From Microcaldota archaeon (GTDB lineage: Archaea; Micrarchaeota; Micrarchaeia; Anstonellales; J096): a stretch of DNA of 33,022 bases. A program made the position numbers and the translations under genes. This document shows positions 16,030-22,804 of the stretch, one piece after another; position 1 is the stretch's first letter; each line of letters starts with the position of its first letter. The stretch spans positions 1-33,022 of the forward strand of contig WAMF01000013.1 in assembly GCA_015522475.1 (NCBI GenBank). Direction: 5' to 3'. The notes beneath the pieces were generated by a model. It had not been told where the DNA came from, searched no databases, and worked only from the letters and a program-made list of their open reading frames with translations.

Positions 16030-16326
16030 TCAAATGTAGGGCCTATATATGATGGGAACGGACTCTATATCTCCCGTCAGTTCAACCCTTGCTTTGTATC
16101 GAAGGACGCGCTCTGCACAACTATGGCAAAGCTTACCTGTAAAGGCTCTAGATTTGCCCGTCCTTGTCTTTGCACCCTTGCCCTTACCCAACTTTATAAC
16201 AGCTCCACATATGGCACATCTTTGCTTAACAGCCTTCTCACGCTTCTTCACGCGCAGCTTTGTCCCATGGGCTGTGCGCACATAAACCTTTCTAAACCTC
16301 GACGTTCTATATCGTCTCTGAACCAT
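16030..16326 (-). CDS. rpl34e: Ribosomal protein L34e
   Basis: This is a large-subunit ribosomal protein of archaea and eukaryotes. Its 98 residues have the expected basic N-terminus (QRRYRTSRFRKVYVRTAHG), a zinc-binding pair C37/C40, and a second pair C67/C70 in LCHSCAERV. The start is fixed by GGAGGTGA, a perfect match to the 16S rRNA 3' end, 4-5 nt before the ATG. It heads the L34e-cmk-zinc-finger operon. In many archaea L14e and cbf5 follow cmk in the same cluster, but here they are 7 kb away on the opposite strand. Confidence 0.93.
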   Translation of the reverse strand: MVQRRYRTSRFRKVYVRTAHGTKLRVKKREKAVKQRCAICGAVIKLGKGKGAKTRTGKSRAFTGKLCHSCAERVLRYKARVELTGDIESVPIIYRPYI

Positions 16327-16504
16327 AACTTCACCTCCTTAACTCCTCCAAAGCATCCTTACAGATGCATATGGCCTTATGGCTTTTAATCTCTTAAAGA
16401 GGAGAGTTTAAAAGCTTGCCTCCTGTACAGTGCTTGAAAGCTTTTGGGCAGCACAACTTTAGCATAAACTTTAGTAAAGGCAAATATAAAGCACCTACCT
16501 AAGG

Positions 16505-16522
16505 CTTTAAAAGGTTTAAACC
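16505..16522 (+). promoter_or_regulatory. Two TATA-like elements before the HD phosphohydrolase gene
   Basis: CTTTAAAAG (16505-16513) and GTTTAAACC (16514-16522) lie side by side. They are each about 25 nt before one of two in-frame ATGs (16534 and 16543), so either leaderless start is possible. Confidence 0.45.
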
Positions 16523-16533
16523 CAAACTCTGCC

Positions 16534-17166
16534 ATGCATGGCATGAATGAATCTACCGGCACCGCCAGAAAAGAAAAGCAGAAAAGGCGAACAGAGAGGG
16601 CCCGTCTTTTCTTTGAGTTGGGCTCTCTCAAAGAGACACAGCGCTCGGGTCTTTTTCTCTTGGGGGAGAAAGACGGAGACAGTATAGCCGCACACAGCTG
16701 GCGCGCAGCAGTCATAGCATTCTATCTAGCGAAGCGTGTTGGTGCAGACCCCTATAAAGCAATGGCTATAGCTGTTGTCCACGATATGCCAGAGGCAAGG
16801 ACGGGTGACATAAACAAGGTTATGAACCGCTACGTCGTGAAGGACGAAAAAAGAGCCTTCGACGACATGCTTAAAGGCGTAGATGAGCTAGAAGAATTCA
16901 AAGCGCTCCTAGATGAGTACAACTCCTCTAAAGCAAACAACGCTAAAACAGACAACACAACGCTCGAGGGCAAAGTGGGCAGAGACGCCGATTTACTAGA
17001 CATGATATTTCAGGCTCTTGTGCTCGTCGAGAGAGGAAACAAGCTTGCCTTAGAGTGGGCCATAAATGCAAAAAACGCCCTTCAACTAGAGGAAGCAAAG
17101 AAAATAGCGGAAGAGGCCTTTCAATTCGAGCACCCATGGTGGAAGGGTGTTAAAAAGCTTGACTAG
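16534..17166 (+). CDS. HD-domain phosphohydrolase (YfbR/HDDC2-like nucleotidase)
   Basis: This is a metal-dependent phosphohydrolase of the HD superfamily, in the group that removes phosphate from deoxynucleoside 5'-monophosphates. The metal ligands appear as H54 (AAHSWR), H83-D84 (VVHDMPEARTGD, with E87) and the late aspartate in GRDADLLD (D151). At 210 residues it has the usual length plus a charged insertion at about 128-146. Likely roles are nucleotide-pool cleaning or dNMP dephosphorylation in the cytosol. The start could be either of two ATGs (16534 or 16543), each matched by its own TATA-like element. It diverges from the L34e operon. Confidence 0.87.
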   Translation: MHGMNESTGTARKEKQKRRTERARLFFELGSLKETQRSGLFLLGEKDGDSIAAHSWRAAVIAFYLAKRVGADPYKAMAIAVVHDMPEARTGDINKVMNRYVVKDEKRAFDDMLKGVDELEEFKALLDEYNSSKANNAKTDNTTLEGKVGRDADLLDMIFQALVLVERGNKLALEWAINAKNALQLEEAKKIAEEAFQFEHPWWKGVKKLD

Positions 17167-17323
17167 AATAGGTAGAGCAGAATATAGAGTAGAATACTGG
17201 ACAGTGCTGGAACTAACCAAATAAATAGTAAAGATAATAAGGCAAAGTAAGGATGAACAATAAATGAAGAAGATAAGAGAGTAAAAAGTAGGAAGTCAAA
17301 GAAGCATAAGGCTGAGGGAAAAT
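17167..17323 (+). other. Purine-rich gap upstream of the DUF134 gene
   Basis: These 157 bases are strongly purine-rich on the coding strand and have no open frame of coding character. GAGGG about 5 nt before the ATG at 17324 is the likely ribosome binding site. No clear TATA box is seen, so DUF134 may be read through from the HD gene. Confidence 0.4.
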
Positions 17324-17611
17324 ATGCCTAGAAGAATGAAGAGACGGCGTATAGGGTGGACATCCAATGTGGAAATGTTTAAGCCAGCGGGTATGCCTAT
17401 GGCAGGCGCCAATCCCATAGAGCTAATGCCCGATGAGATGGAAGCCATAAGGTTGAAGGATTATAAGGGTTTAGACCAACAAGCTGCGGCAGAAGCTATG
17501 GGTATATCCCAGCCGACATTCCATCGCATATATATCTCTGCACGTCAGAAAATAGCCACTGCACTCATAGAGGGCAGAGCACTTTTCATAAGGAAAGGTG
17601 ACACATTTTAA
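17324..17611 (+). CDS. DUF134/UPF0251 family DNA-binding protein
   Basis: This 95-residue protein matches the DUF134 (UPF0251) family end to end. It has a basic start (MPRRMKRRRIGW), then MFKPAGMPM, the phrase DEMEAIRLKDYKGLDQQAAA (38-57), and a sigma-70 region 4-like helix-turn-helix, AMGISQPTFHRIYISARQKI. Some family members have cysteines in the first 15 residues; none is present here. The family is often fused or adjacent to NifX/NifB-like domains, and such a protein is encoded 2.3 kb away on the other strand. A transcriptional regulator is likely; its targets are unknown. Confidence 0.88.
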   Translation: MPRRMKRRRIGWTSNVEMFKPAGMPMAGANPIELMPDEMEAIRLKDYKGLDQQAAAEAMGISQPTFHRIYISARQKIATALIEGRALFIRKGDTF

Positions 17612-17635
17612 AGCCTTACTCCCCACATAGACACC

Positions 17636-17671
17636 CTTATATACTATATAGACCAAATAGTATAGACCAAA
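17636..17671 (+). promoter_or_regulatory. tRNA-Gln upstream element with duplicated TATAGACCAAA
   Basis: TATAGACCAAA occurs at 17647-17657 and again at 17661-17671 (period 14), after a CTTATATAC TATA-like element at 17636-17644. The tRNA begins 13 nt after the second copy. The element may be promoter plus 5' leader. Confidence 0.45.
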
Positions 17672-17683
17672 ATTGAGTGAAAA

Positions 17684-17756
17684 AGCCCCGTAGTCTAGTG
17701 GCCAAGGATGCCGGGTTCTGGCCCCGGTGACCCCGGTTCGAATCCGGGCGGGGCTA
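17684..17756 (+). tRNA. tRNA-Gln (anticodon CTG)
   Basis: The acceptor AGCCCCG pairs with CGGGGCT, with discriminator A. The anticodon arm CCGGG-TTCTGGC-CCCGG gives anticodon CTG. The T arm is CCCGG-TTCGAAT-CCGGG. It is 73 nt, intronless, with no encoded CCA. Two direct repeats lie just upstream. Confidence 0.96.
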
Positions 17757-17825
17757 CTCTTTTCTCTGTCTTTTCTCCATTCCGTATAGACGGATAGGCC
17801 CATCCCATTAACCACGCCAATCATA

Positions 17826-17882
17826 TAACGATCATGTAACAATCGCATAACGATCACATAAATTACAACAAGCTTTATATAC
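17826..17882 (+). promoter_or_regulatory. Operator-like 11-bp tandem repeats plus TATA box
   Basis: Three head-to-tail 11-bp units, TAACGATCATG, TAACAATCGCA and TAACGATCACA, occupy 17826-17858, followed by TAA. Fourteen bases later CTTTATATAC (17873-17882) is a good TATA box. The unit length is about one helical turn, so three identical protein contacts would align on one DNA face immediately upstream of the promoter. An activator or repressor site for the next gene is likely. Confidence 0.6.
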
Positions 17883-17930
17883 ATTCTCCACTAAAAGCAA
17901 CTGAAAGGCAAAGTGAGAAATGGTGAAAGT

Positions 17931-19004
17931 ATGGGAAGAAAAGAAATGAAAAGAAAGCTAAAGACACCAAATAAGCTGAATAGGGTGGAACCGGCACCAT
18001 TATTAAGGAGAAAAGAGCTCATAGAGGACAAGATCTTCTACGAAAGTTGTAAACCAGTGGGAAAAGTAAGCGAGCGTGTACACAATGCATTCATAACAGG
18101 AAGAGAAGCGTTTAAGTATGCGATTCTTGAAGTAGAAAATGAGCTGGCCAACAAAATAACCCACTTCAAAAATGCATGGCAAGAAGGCTTGCTTCTCCAC
18201 ATGCTACGGTGCAATCCCTCTTCATTAGGAAATGGGCTAGAAGTTAAAGCTATACGAAAAATCAAGCACCTAAAAATAAAGGAGCTTTACAATCTCGTTA
18301 AAGAGGAAAATAATGAAGAAAGAGCTAACGACTCCAGTTTAACCAGCTTAGTACGGTGGCTTATACATGACGAAGAAGAAGCGCACCTTGCCCTTATGTA
18401 TACAGCTAGAGAAAGTGGAGAAACGGCTAACCTTGTGCTTAAGATAGTGGAGCAATGGCTAGAAGTCGTTCAAAAGGTCTCCCCAGCCTTCCAACCCAAC
18501 CTCTTTCAAAATGCACACTGCACTCCAAGAGAAAGCTTAAGGTTCATATTAAACACATCGTGGGGGGGTTTAAGTGAATCCATTTATGGACTCGTATTCG
18601 AGCTCAGTCCTATGGTGCTTGCCATAAGAAACTTGAACTTTGACACAGCTATAGAGTTTGCAAAGAAGGGCGGAAGCCTCCTTATCCCTCACAAAGGCAA
18701 GAGCCTTACCCCACAGGATATCAGTTTATGGGAAGGCGCTTTCAAAAAAAGAGGTCTTTACTTAGAAGATGTGAAGAAAAGCGACTCTCCTTTAATGGAC
18801 ATCATGGATGTCGTCATAGAAGCAAGTATAGGCATAGAGGCATATGCAAGAGGAGATCTAAGTGAAAAAAACGTTATAATAATAAATGGCCTAAACAGCC
18901 ACAAGGTTTACAGTGCCTTCCAAAAGCTCAATATAATGCATTTCAACGAGAGAGGCAAAAGCCCAACAAAGGAAAGTGAAAAGTCGAACAAAGCCAAGAT
19001 ATGA
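17931..19004 (+). CDS. Orphan protein, function unknown
   Basis: I do not recognise this 357-residue protein. It has no signal peptide or clear membrane helix and is mostly helical, with a basic N-terminus and C-terminus. Features are an acidic patch, IHDEEEAHLALMYTARESGE (about 144-163), the segment WGGLSESIYGLVFELSP (about 211-227), and a short KKGGSLLIPHKGK turn (about 249-261). The start is set at the ATG at 17931, which has GGTGA 4 nt upstream; an in-frame GTG at 17913 would add six residues. A TATA box at 17873-17882 predicts transcription from about 17904, giving a leader that contains this site. The three-unit operator-like repeat implies specific regulation. It stands alone between tRNA-Gln and DtdA. 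Confidence 0.65.
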   Translation: MGRKEMKRKLKTPNKLNRVEPAPLLRRKELIEDKIFYESCKPVGKVSERVHNAFITGREAFKYAILEVENELANKITHFKNAWQEGLLLHMLRCNPSSLGNGLEVKAIRKIKHLKIKELYNLVKEENNEERANDSSLTSLVRWLIHDEEEAHLALMYTARESGETANLVLKIVEQWLEVVQKVSPAFQPNLFQNAHCTPRESLRFILNTSWGGLSESIYGLVFELSPMVLAIRNLNFDTAIEFAKKGGSLLIPHKGKSLTPQDISLWEGAFKKRGLYLEDVKKSDSPLMDIMDVVIEASIGIEAYARGDLSEKNVIIINGLNSHKVYSAFQKLNIMHFNERGKSPTKESEKSNKAKI

Positions 19005-19125
19005 TACAATATATAATACAATACCTATCCGTCTTACAACAGCCCCTACTACCCCTACTCGAGCCTATTGAGTCCTCGTGCCACACATCGTGTCACAGTC
19101 AAAATCACTTCATAACAACCACTTC

Positions 19126-19902
19126 TTATAGTCGCTCTATGGGCAAATCCAACTCCTCAGCCAATGCTTTTATTCTCTGTCTTTGTGGACCTCTAAGACC
19201 TTTCCAATCAAGGGCAAACCCATCGACTTTAACCGTGCTTTTCTCTACCGCTTGCTTTAACACATCATCTGTTGTGCAGTCCATTGCATACTTGGCTAGT
19301 ATGTGTGAGAAGGCCCAACCCCGCTCAACGGTGGCCTTTACAAATTTGGGCGCGTAATGCCCCCCTCCGAAGCCGACAAATACGGACTCAGGCTTCGCCT
19401 CGCTTCTTAAGGCGAGAGGCACGGCCTTAGCCAAAACCTCTGCTAGATCTTCTCTATTCCACATGCTCTCATCGCTGCCTATTTCATAAAAAACAACTGG
19501 ACTGTTAATGGTGGGGCCATGATGATCCACTTCGTATGAAAAGTCTAAGCCCAGCTTTGCCTCTTCGACAAGCTCATAGGCTGCCATAAAAAGTCTGTAG
19601 CTAAAGATAGGGTCGCTCATATTAAGCGTGAAGCCCTTGCCACTCACCCAAGGCTCGCAGGGATTGCCCGGCACATGCAGCGAGAGAAGAGGTATGTTCT
19701 CCTTACTCTTGTGAGGGGAGAGCACAAGGATTTGGTCTGCTTCTGCTTCCCACTTTACTTGATGTTCGACGAGCTTCCAGCTTATATGCCACTCACCTAT
19801 CGAGCCCATCGGAGACAAATGAGAGGATAGCTCAGCCTTTAGATGCTTAGCCATAAGGCTGCTAGGGGCTCTATCTGTATGGACAATGAGCAGTTCGCGC
19901 AT
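19126..19902 (-). CDS. dtdA: D-aminoacyl-tRNA deacylase (DTD2, archaeal/plant type)
   Basis: This enzyme removes D-amino acids wrongly attached to tRNA, protecting translation. The 258-residue product shows archaeal DtdA landmarks: LLIVHTDRAPSSLMAKHL near the start, a central LSLHVPGNP, YEVDHHGPTINSPVVFYEIG with clustered His residues, and FGGGHYAPKF, then WAFSHILAKYAM. The start at the ATG at 19902 restores the family N-terminus MRELLIVH and lies 27 nt from a TATA box at 19924-19934. Longer in-frame forms would read through that promoter. The gene diverges from a TPR gene across only 50 nt and shares the TATA element. Confidence 0.92.
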   Translation of the reverse strand: MRELLIVHTDRAPSSLMAKHLKAELSSHLSPMGSIGEWHISWKLVEHQVKWEAEADQILVLSPHKSKENIPLLSLHVPGNPCEPWVSGKGFTLNMSDPIFSYRLFMAAYELVEEAKLGLDFSYEVDHHGPTINSPVVFYEIGSDESMWNREDLAEVLAKAVPLALRSEAKPESVFVGFGGGHYAPKFVKATVERGWAFSHILAKYAMDCTTDDVLKQAVEKSTVKVDGFALDWKGLRGPQRQRIKALAEELDLPIERL

Positions 19903-19923
19903 ACTCCTCTTTAAACGACAAAG

Positions 19924-19934
19924 CTTATAAAAAG
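19924..19934. promoter_or_regulatory. Shared bidirectional TATA box (dtdA / TPR gene)
   Basis: CTTATAAAAAG reads as a TATA box in both directions (CTTTTTATAAG on the minus strand). Its centre is 24 nt before the GTG at 19953 (plus) and 27 nt before the ATG at 19902 (minus). No second TATA candidate fits in the 50-nt gap, so one element probably drives both leaderless genes. Confidence 0.6.
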
Positions 19935-19952
19935 AGAACGTCAAAAAGGCAC

Positions 19953-21089
19953 GTGCCAAACATAGATGCGGAAGTGTTAAAAGCAGTGGGCAGCGCTTAC
20001 TACGTTAACAACTATACAAAGGATGCCATAGACTACTACGAGAAAAGCCTGAACTATGAAGAAGAAGTAGACACGCACTTATATGTAGGTATAGCCTATT
20101 ACAAGGCAGGCAGAGAAAGCAACAGCGTCGATTATTTCAAGGAAGCGGTCGAGCACTTGAAAAAAGCTGTCGAGAAATATCCGGGAAAAGCCAATTACTA
20201 CTTAGCCTTATGCTATACAAAGCTGGGCAACGCCACGTCTGCTATAACGGCATTTGAAAAATTCAGCAAGAGTACTTACATGGAAGAGGCAAATATACTT
20301 ATAACGTCTATAGAATCTTTCATAGCAAGAAAAGCCAAGAGAATGGAAGACATAAAAGAAGCGTTTGAGAGCTTCTCAGACCCTATTTTAGCAGATGTGT
20401 TTCAATTCCTTCACAAGTATCTTGAAGGCTCCGACATAGAGGAAAGGCTTGCTAAAAAATACGATGCCTCGCCGGAGCAAGGCCTAGCTTACGAGATCGA
20501 ACACTACTATAAAAAGGTGTTTGGCGAAGAGAAGGGCGAGTCGCCTCTCATAAAGCACGTAAAAGTTATACTCTACATCCTTAAGGGGGAGGAAGCTGAG
20601 AAAGAATTCCCTCGACTAGGAAAGTATGGCCTAACGAAAAGATTCATAAGCACGCTGCCCGTTCTAACGCGTGCCATAGTAAGCGAGTTCGTCAAGGAAT
20701 TCGGGGGCAGCGAAGCAGTTAAAGATCTGCCCTATCTTATTATACGCCTTTTCCAGCCCATAAAAGAATTGAGCAAAGCATACAAAGCTGTGCTTAAAGG
20801 AAAAAGGATAAGCAGAGCGAAGCTCGTCAGCCGGCTAAAGGACTTGAGCCGTAAATTAAGGGATAAAGAGCTGACGAAGAGGATTAAGTATATAGAGAGT
20901 GGTAAGGGATACAGGACGTACATACTTCAGACGATTGTATTAGCTATTCAAAGGGGACTCGGTGCTCTCCAACGAAGGGCTGAAATGTTCTTCGACGAGA
21001 GAGAACTAAGGAATGTTATGAAACTCCTTATATCTGACTTAAAGCTTTCACAACAAGAAAAGACAGAGCTACTCTTAGGCCTAGAATAG
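19953..21089 (+). CDS. TPR-repeat protein
   Basis: The 378-residue product opens with three or four tetratricopeptide repeats (about 5-115). The pattern is clear in AVGSAYYVNNYTKDAIDYYE, LYVGIAYYKAGRESNSVDYF and YYLALCYTKLGNATSAITAF, with the expected small and aromatic residues. The remaining 260 residues are helical and charged, of no recognised family. It has no signal peptide, so it is probably a cytosolic scaffold. The GTG is chosen because the shared TATA box is 24 nt upstream. The gene is followed after 54 nt by rtcB on the same strand with its own promoter. Partners cannot be inferred beyond that proximity. Confidence 0.82.
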   Translation: MPNIDAEVLKAVGSAYYVNNYTKDAIDYYEKSLNYEEEVDTHLYVGIAYYKAGRESNSVDYFKEAVEHLKKAVEKYPGKANYYLALCYTKLGNATSAITAFEKFSKSTYMEEANILITSIESFIARKAKRMEDIKEAFESFSDPILADVFQFLHKYLEGSDIEERLAKKYDASPEQGLAYEIEHYYKKVFGEEKGESPLIKHVKVILYILKGEEAEKEFPRLGKYGLTKRFISTLPVLTRAIVSEFVKEFGGSEAVKDLPYLIIRLFQPIKELSKAYKAVLKGKRISRAKLVSRLKDLSRKLRDKELTKRIKYIESGKGYRTYILQTIVLAIQRGLGALQRRAEMFFDERELRNVMKLLISDLKLSQQEKTELLLGLE

Positions 21090-21113
21090 CCTATTTAAGT
21101 TCTGTACATTAAC

Positions 21114-21122
21114 GTTTTAAAG
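21114..21122 (+). promoter_or_regulatory. TATA box of rtcB
   Basis: GTTTTAAAG is centred 26 nt before the ATG at 21144, fitting a leaderless message independent of the TPR gene. Confidence 0.6.
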
Positions 21123-21143
21123 AGAACGTAGGGATATGAGAGT

Positions 21144-22574
21144 ATGGCTATAAAGCGTCTCTCTTCAGCTATATTTGAAATGGAAAAAGAAGGCACAATG
21201 AATGTGCCGGCTCACATTATAGCGACGCCAGGTCTGCTCGAAGGCATGAGGCGGGACAAAACACTCTGGCAGCTCAAAAATGTGGCATCTCTACCGGGTA
21301 TTGTCGAAAAAGCACTGCTTATGCCGGATGGGCATGAAGGCTATGGCTTTCCTATAGGGGGCGTAGCTGCCTTCGACGCTGAAGAGGGTATAGTCTCACC
21401 CGGTGGTGTAGGCTACGATATAAACTGCGGCGTCCGTCTCCTTCTGACAGATTTAAGCAGAGAGGACATGGAGAAAAAGCAAAGAGAGATGGCCGAAACG
21501 CTCTTTAAGCATATACCGACGGGCTTAGGGGCTGAGCAAAAAGAGAAGTTAAGTGGAGAGGCGTTGGATGAGCTTGTCGAGAATGGGTTAGATTGGGCTA
21601 TAGAACACGACATAGCGAGAAAGGAGGATAAAGAGCACATGGAAGAGTTTGGCAAAATGGCCGAAGCAGATGCGAGCAAAGTGTCTGCCACAGCTAAGAA
21701 GAGAGGAAAGAGGCAAGTAGGCACGCTTGGAGCAGGCAACCACTTCGTCGAGGTGCAGTATGTGCAGCGCATTTTTGACGAAAAAATAGCGAGAGCTTTT
21801 GGCCTGTGGGAAGGCCAAGTTGTCGTCATGATCCACACAGGGAGTAGAGGTTTTGGCCATCAAGTGGCTAGCGATTATATACACGCATTCATGCCTCTAG
21901 CTCGAGAGAAAAAGCTCTTCTTGCCGGATGAGGAGCTTGTGTACTTGCCTATAAAAGAAGAATTAACCCAAGATTACTTATCAGCTATGAAGGCAGCCGT
22001 CAACTTCGCCTTTGTCAATAGGCAAATGATAACAAAAGAAGTAAGAGATAGTTTTTACAAGGTGTTTGGGGAAAAGGCCGGCGGGCTTCCTCTCTTATAT
22101 GACGTGGCACACAACATAGCCAAAGAGGAATGGCATACAGTAAACGGCAAAAAGCAAAGGCTTATGGTGCACAGAAAAGGTGCTACAAGAGCCTTTCCAA
22201 AAGGAAGAAAAGAGCTGCCCTCTGCTTATATAGACGTCGGGCAGCCCGTGCTTATACCCGGATCAATGGGAACGTCTAGCTATGTCCTTGTAGGCAAGGA
22301 AGCGTCTCTAGATGTAAGTTTTGGAAGCTCGTGCCATGGAGCAGGCAGGGAGATGAGCAGACGAAAAGCTATACACACATTTAAGGGAGAGGAACTTGTC
22401 AAGGAGCTGTGGCAAAAGGAGCATATATACGTTAAGCCAAAGACGTGGAAGGTCGCTGCCGAAGAGGCGCCGCAAGCATATAAGGACGTGGACAGCGTGA
22501 TTAAAGCAGTAGAAGAGGCTGGGATAAGTGCACCCGTCAGTAGAAACAAACCCCTTGTGGTGGTCAAGGGGTGA
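21144..22574 (+). CDS. rtcB: RNA-splicing ligase RtcB
   Basis: RtcB joins RNA ends bearing 2',3'-cyclic phosphate or 3'-phosphate to 5'-OH using GTP and Mn2+. In archaea it seals tRNA exons after intron removal. All key residues are visible: PDGHEGYGFPIGG (61-73), YDINCGVRLL with C95, GAGNHFVEV with H199, HTGSRGFGH with H230, H322, and SSCHGAGREMSRR with the guanylylated histidine H397. At 476 residues it is the normal intein-free length; inteins are common in archaeal rtcB, but none is here. It converges on smc, with a 230-nt purine-rich gap after the stop. Confidence 0.97.
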   Translation: MAIKRLSSAIFEMEKEGTMNVPAHIIATPGLLEGMRRDKTLWQLKNVASLPGIVEKALLMPDGHEGYGFPIGGVAAFDAEEGIVSPGGVGYDINCGVRLLLTDLSREDMEKKQREMAETLFKHIPTGLGAEQKEKLSGEALDELVENGLDWAIEHDIARKEDKEHMEEFGKMAEADASKVSATAKKRGKRQVGTLGAGNHFVEVQYVQRIFDEKIARAFGLWEGQVVVMIHTGSRGFGHQVASDYIHAFMPLAREKKLFLPDEELVYLPIKEELTQDYLSAMKAAVNFAFVNRQMITKEVRDSFYKVFGEKAGGLPLLYDVAHNIAKEEWHTVNGKKQRLMVHRKGATRAFPKGRKELPSAYIDVGQPVLIPGSMGTSSYVLVGKEASLDVSFGSSCHGAGREMSRRKAIHTFKGEELVKELWQKEHIYVKPKTWKVAAEEAPQAYKDVDSVIKAVEEAGISAPVSRNKPLVVVKG

Positions 22575-22804
22575 AGTGTTAAAATAGTGAAATATTAAAA
22601 TAGTTAAAATGAATAATATGTGAATAAATTGAAAAAAGAAAGAAAAGAAAGATAAGAAGAGTGGAAAAGAAGGAGTAAGTAATAAATAATAATAGACAAG
22701 AAGTACAAAAAAATAGGAGATAAGTGTTTAGGGAAGTACTTAGAGAAGGAATGGGAAAGAATAGTCAAAGAAATAATCAAAGAGATATCAAAAGTATTAG
22801 AAGA
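22575..22804 (+). other. Purine/AT-rich gap between convergent rtcB and smc
   Basis: The gap starts with TTAAAATAGT occurring twice within 25 bases and continues as a long purine-rich run. No hairpin terminator or RNA gene is seen. An open frame of Lys/Glu codons runs through the last 120 bases into the antisense of smc, but it has no start codon and looks compositional. Confidence 0.45.

Noticed and set aside
21144-22574. Possible intein in rtcB
   Set aside because: Family motifs run without interruption and length is 476 residues, so there is no intein.
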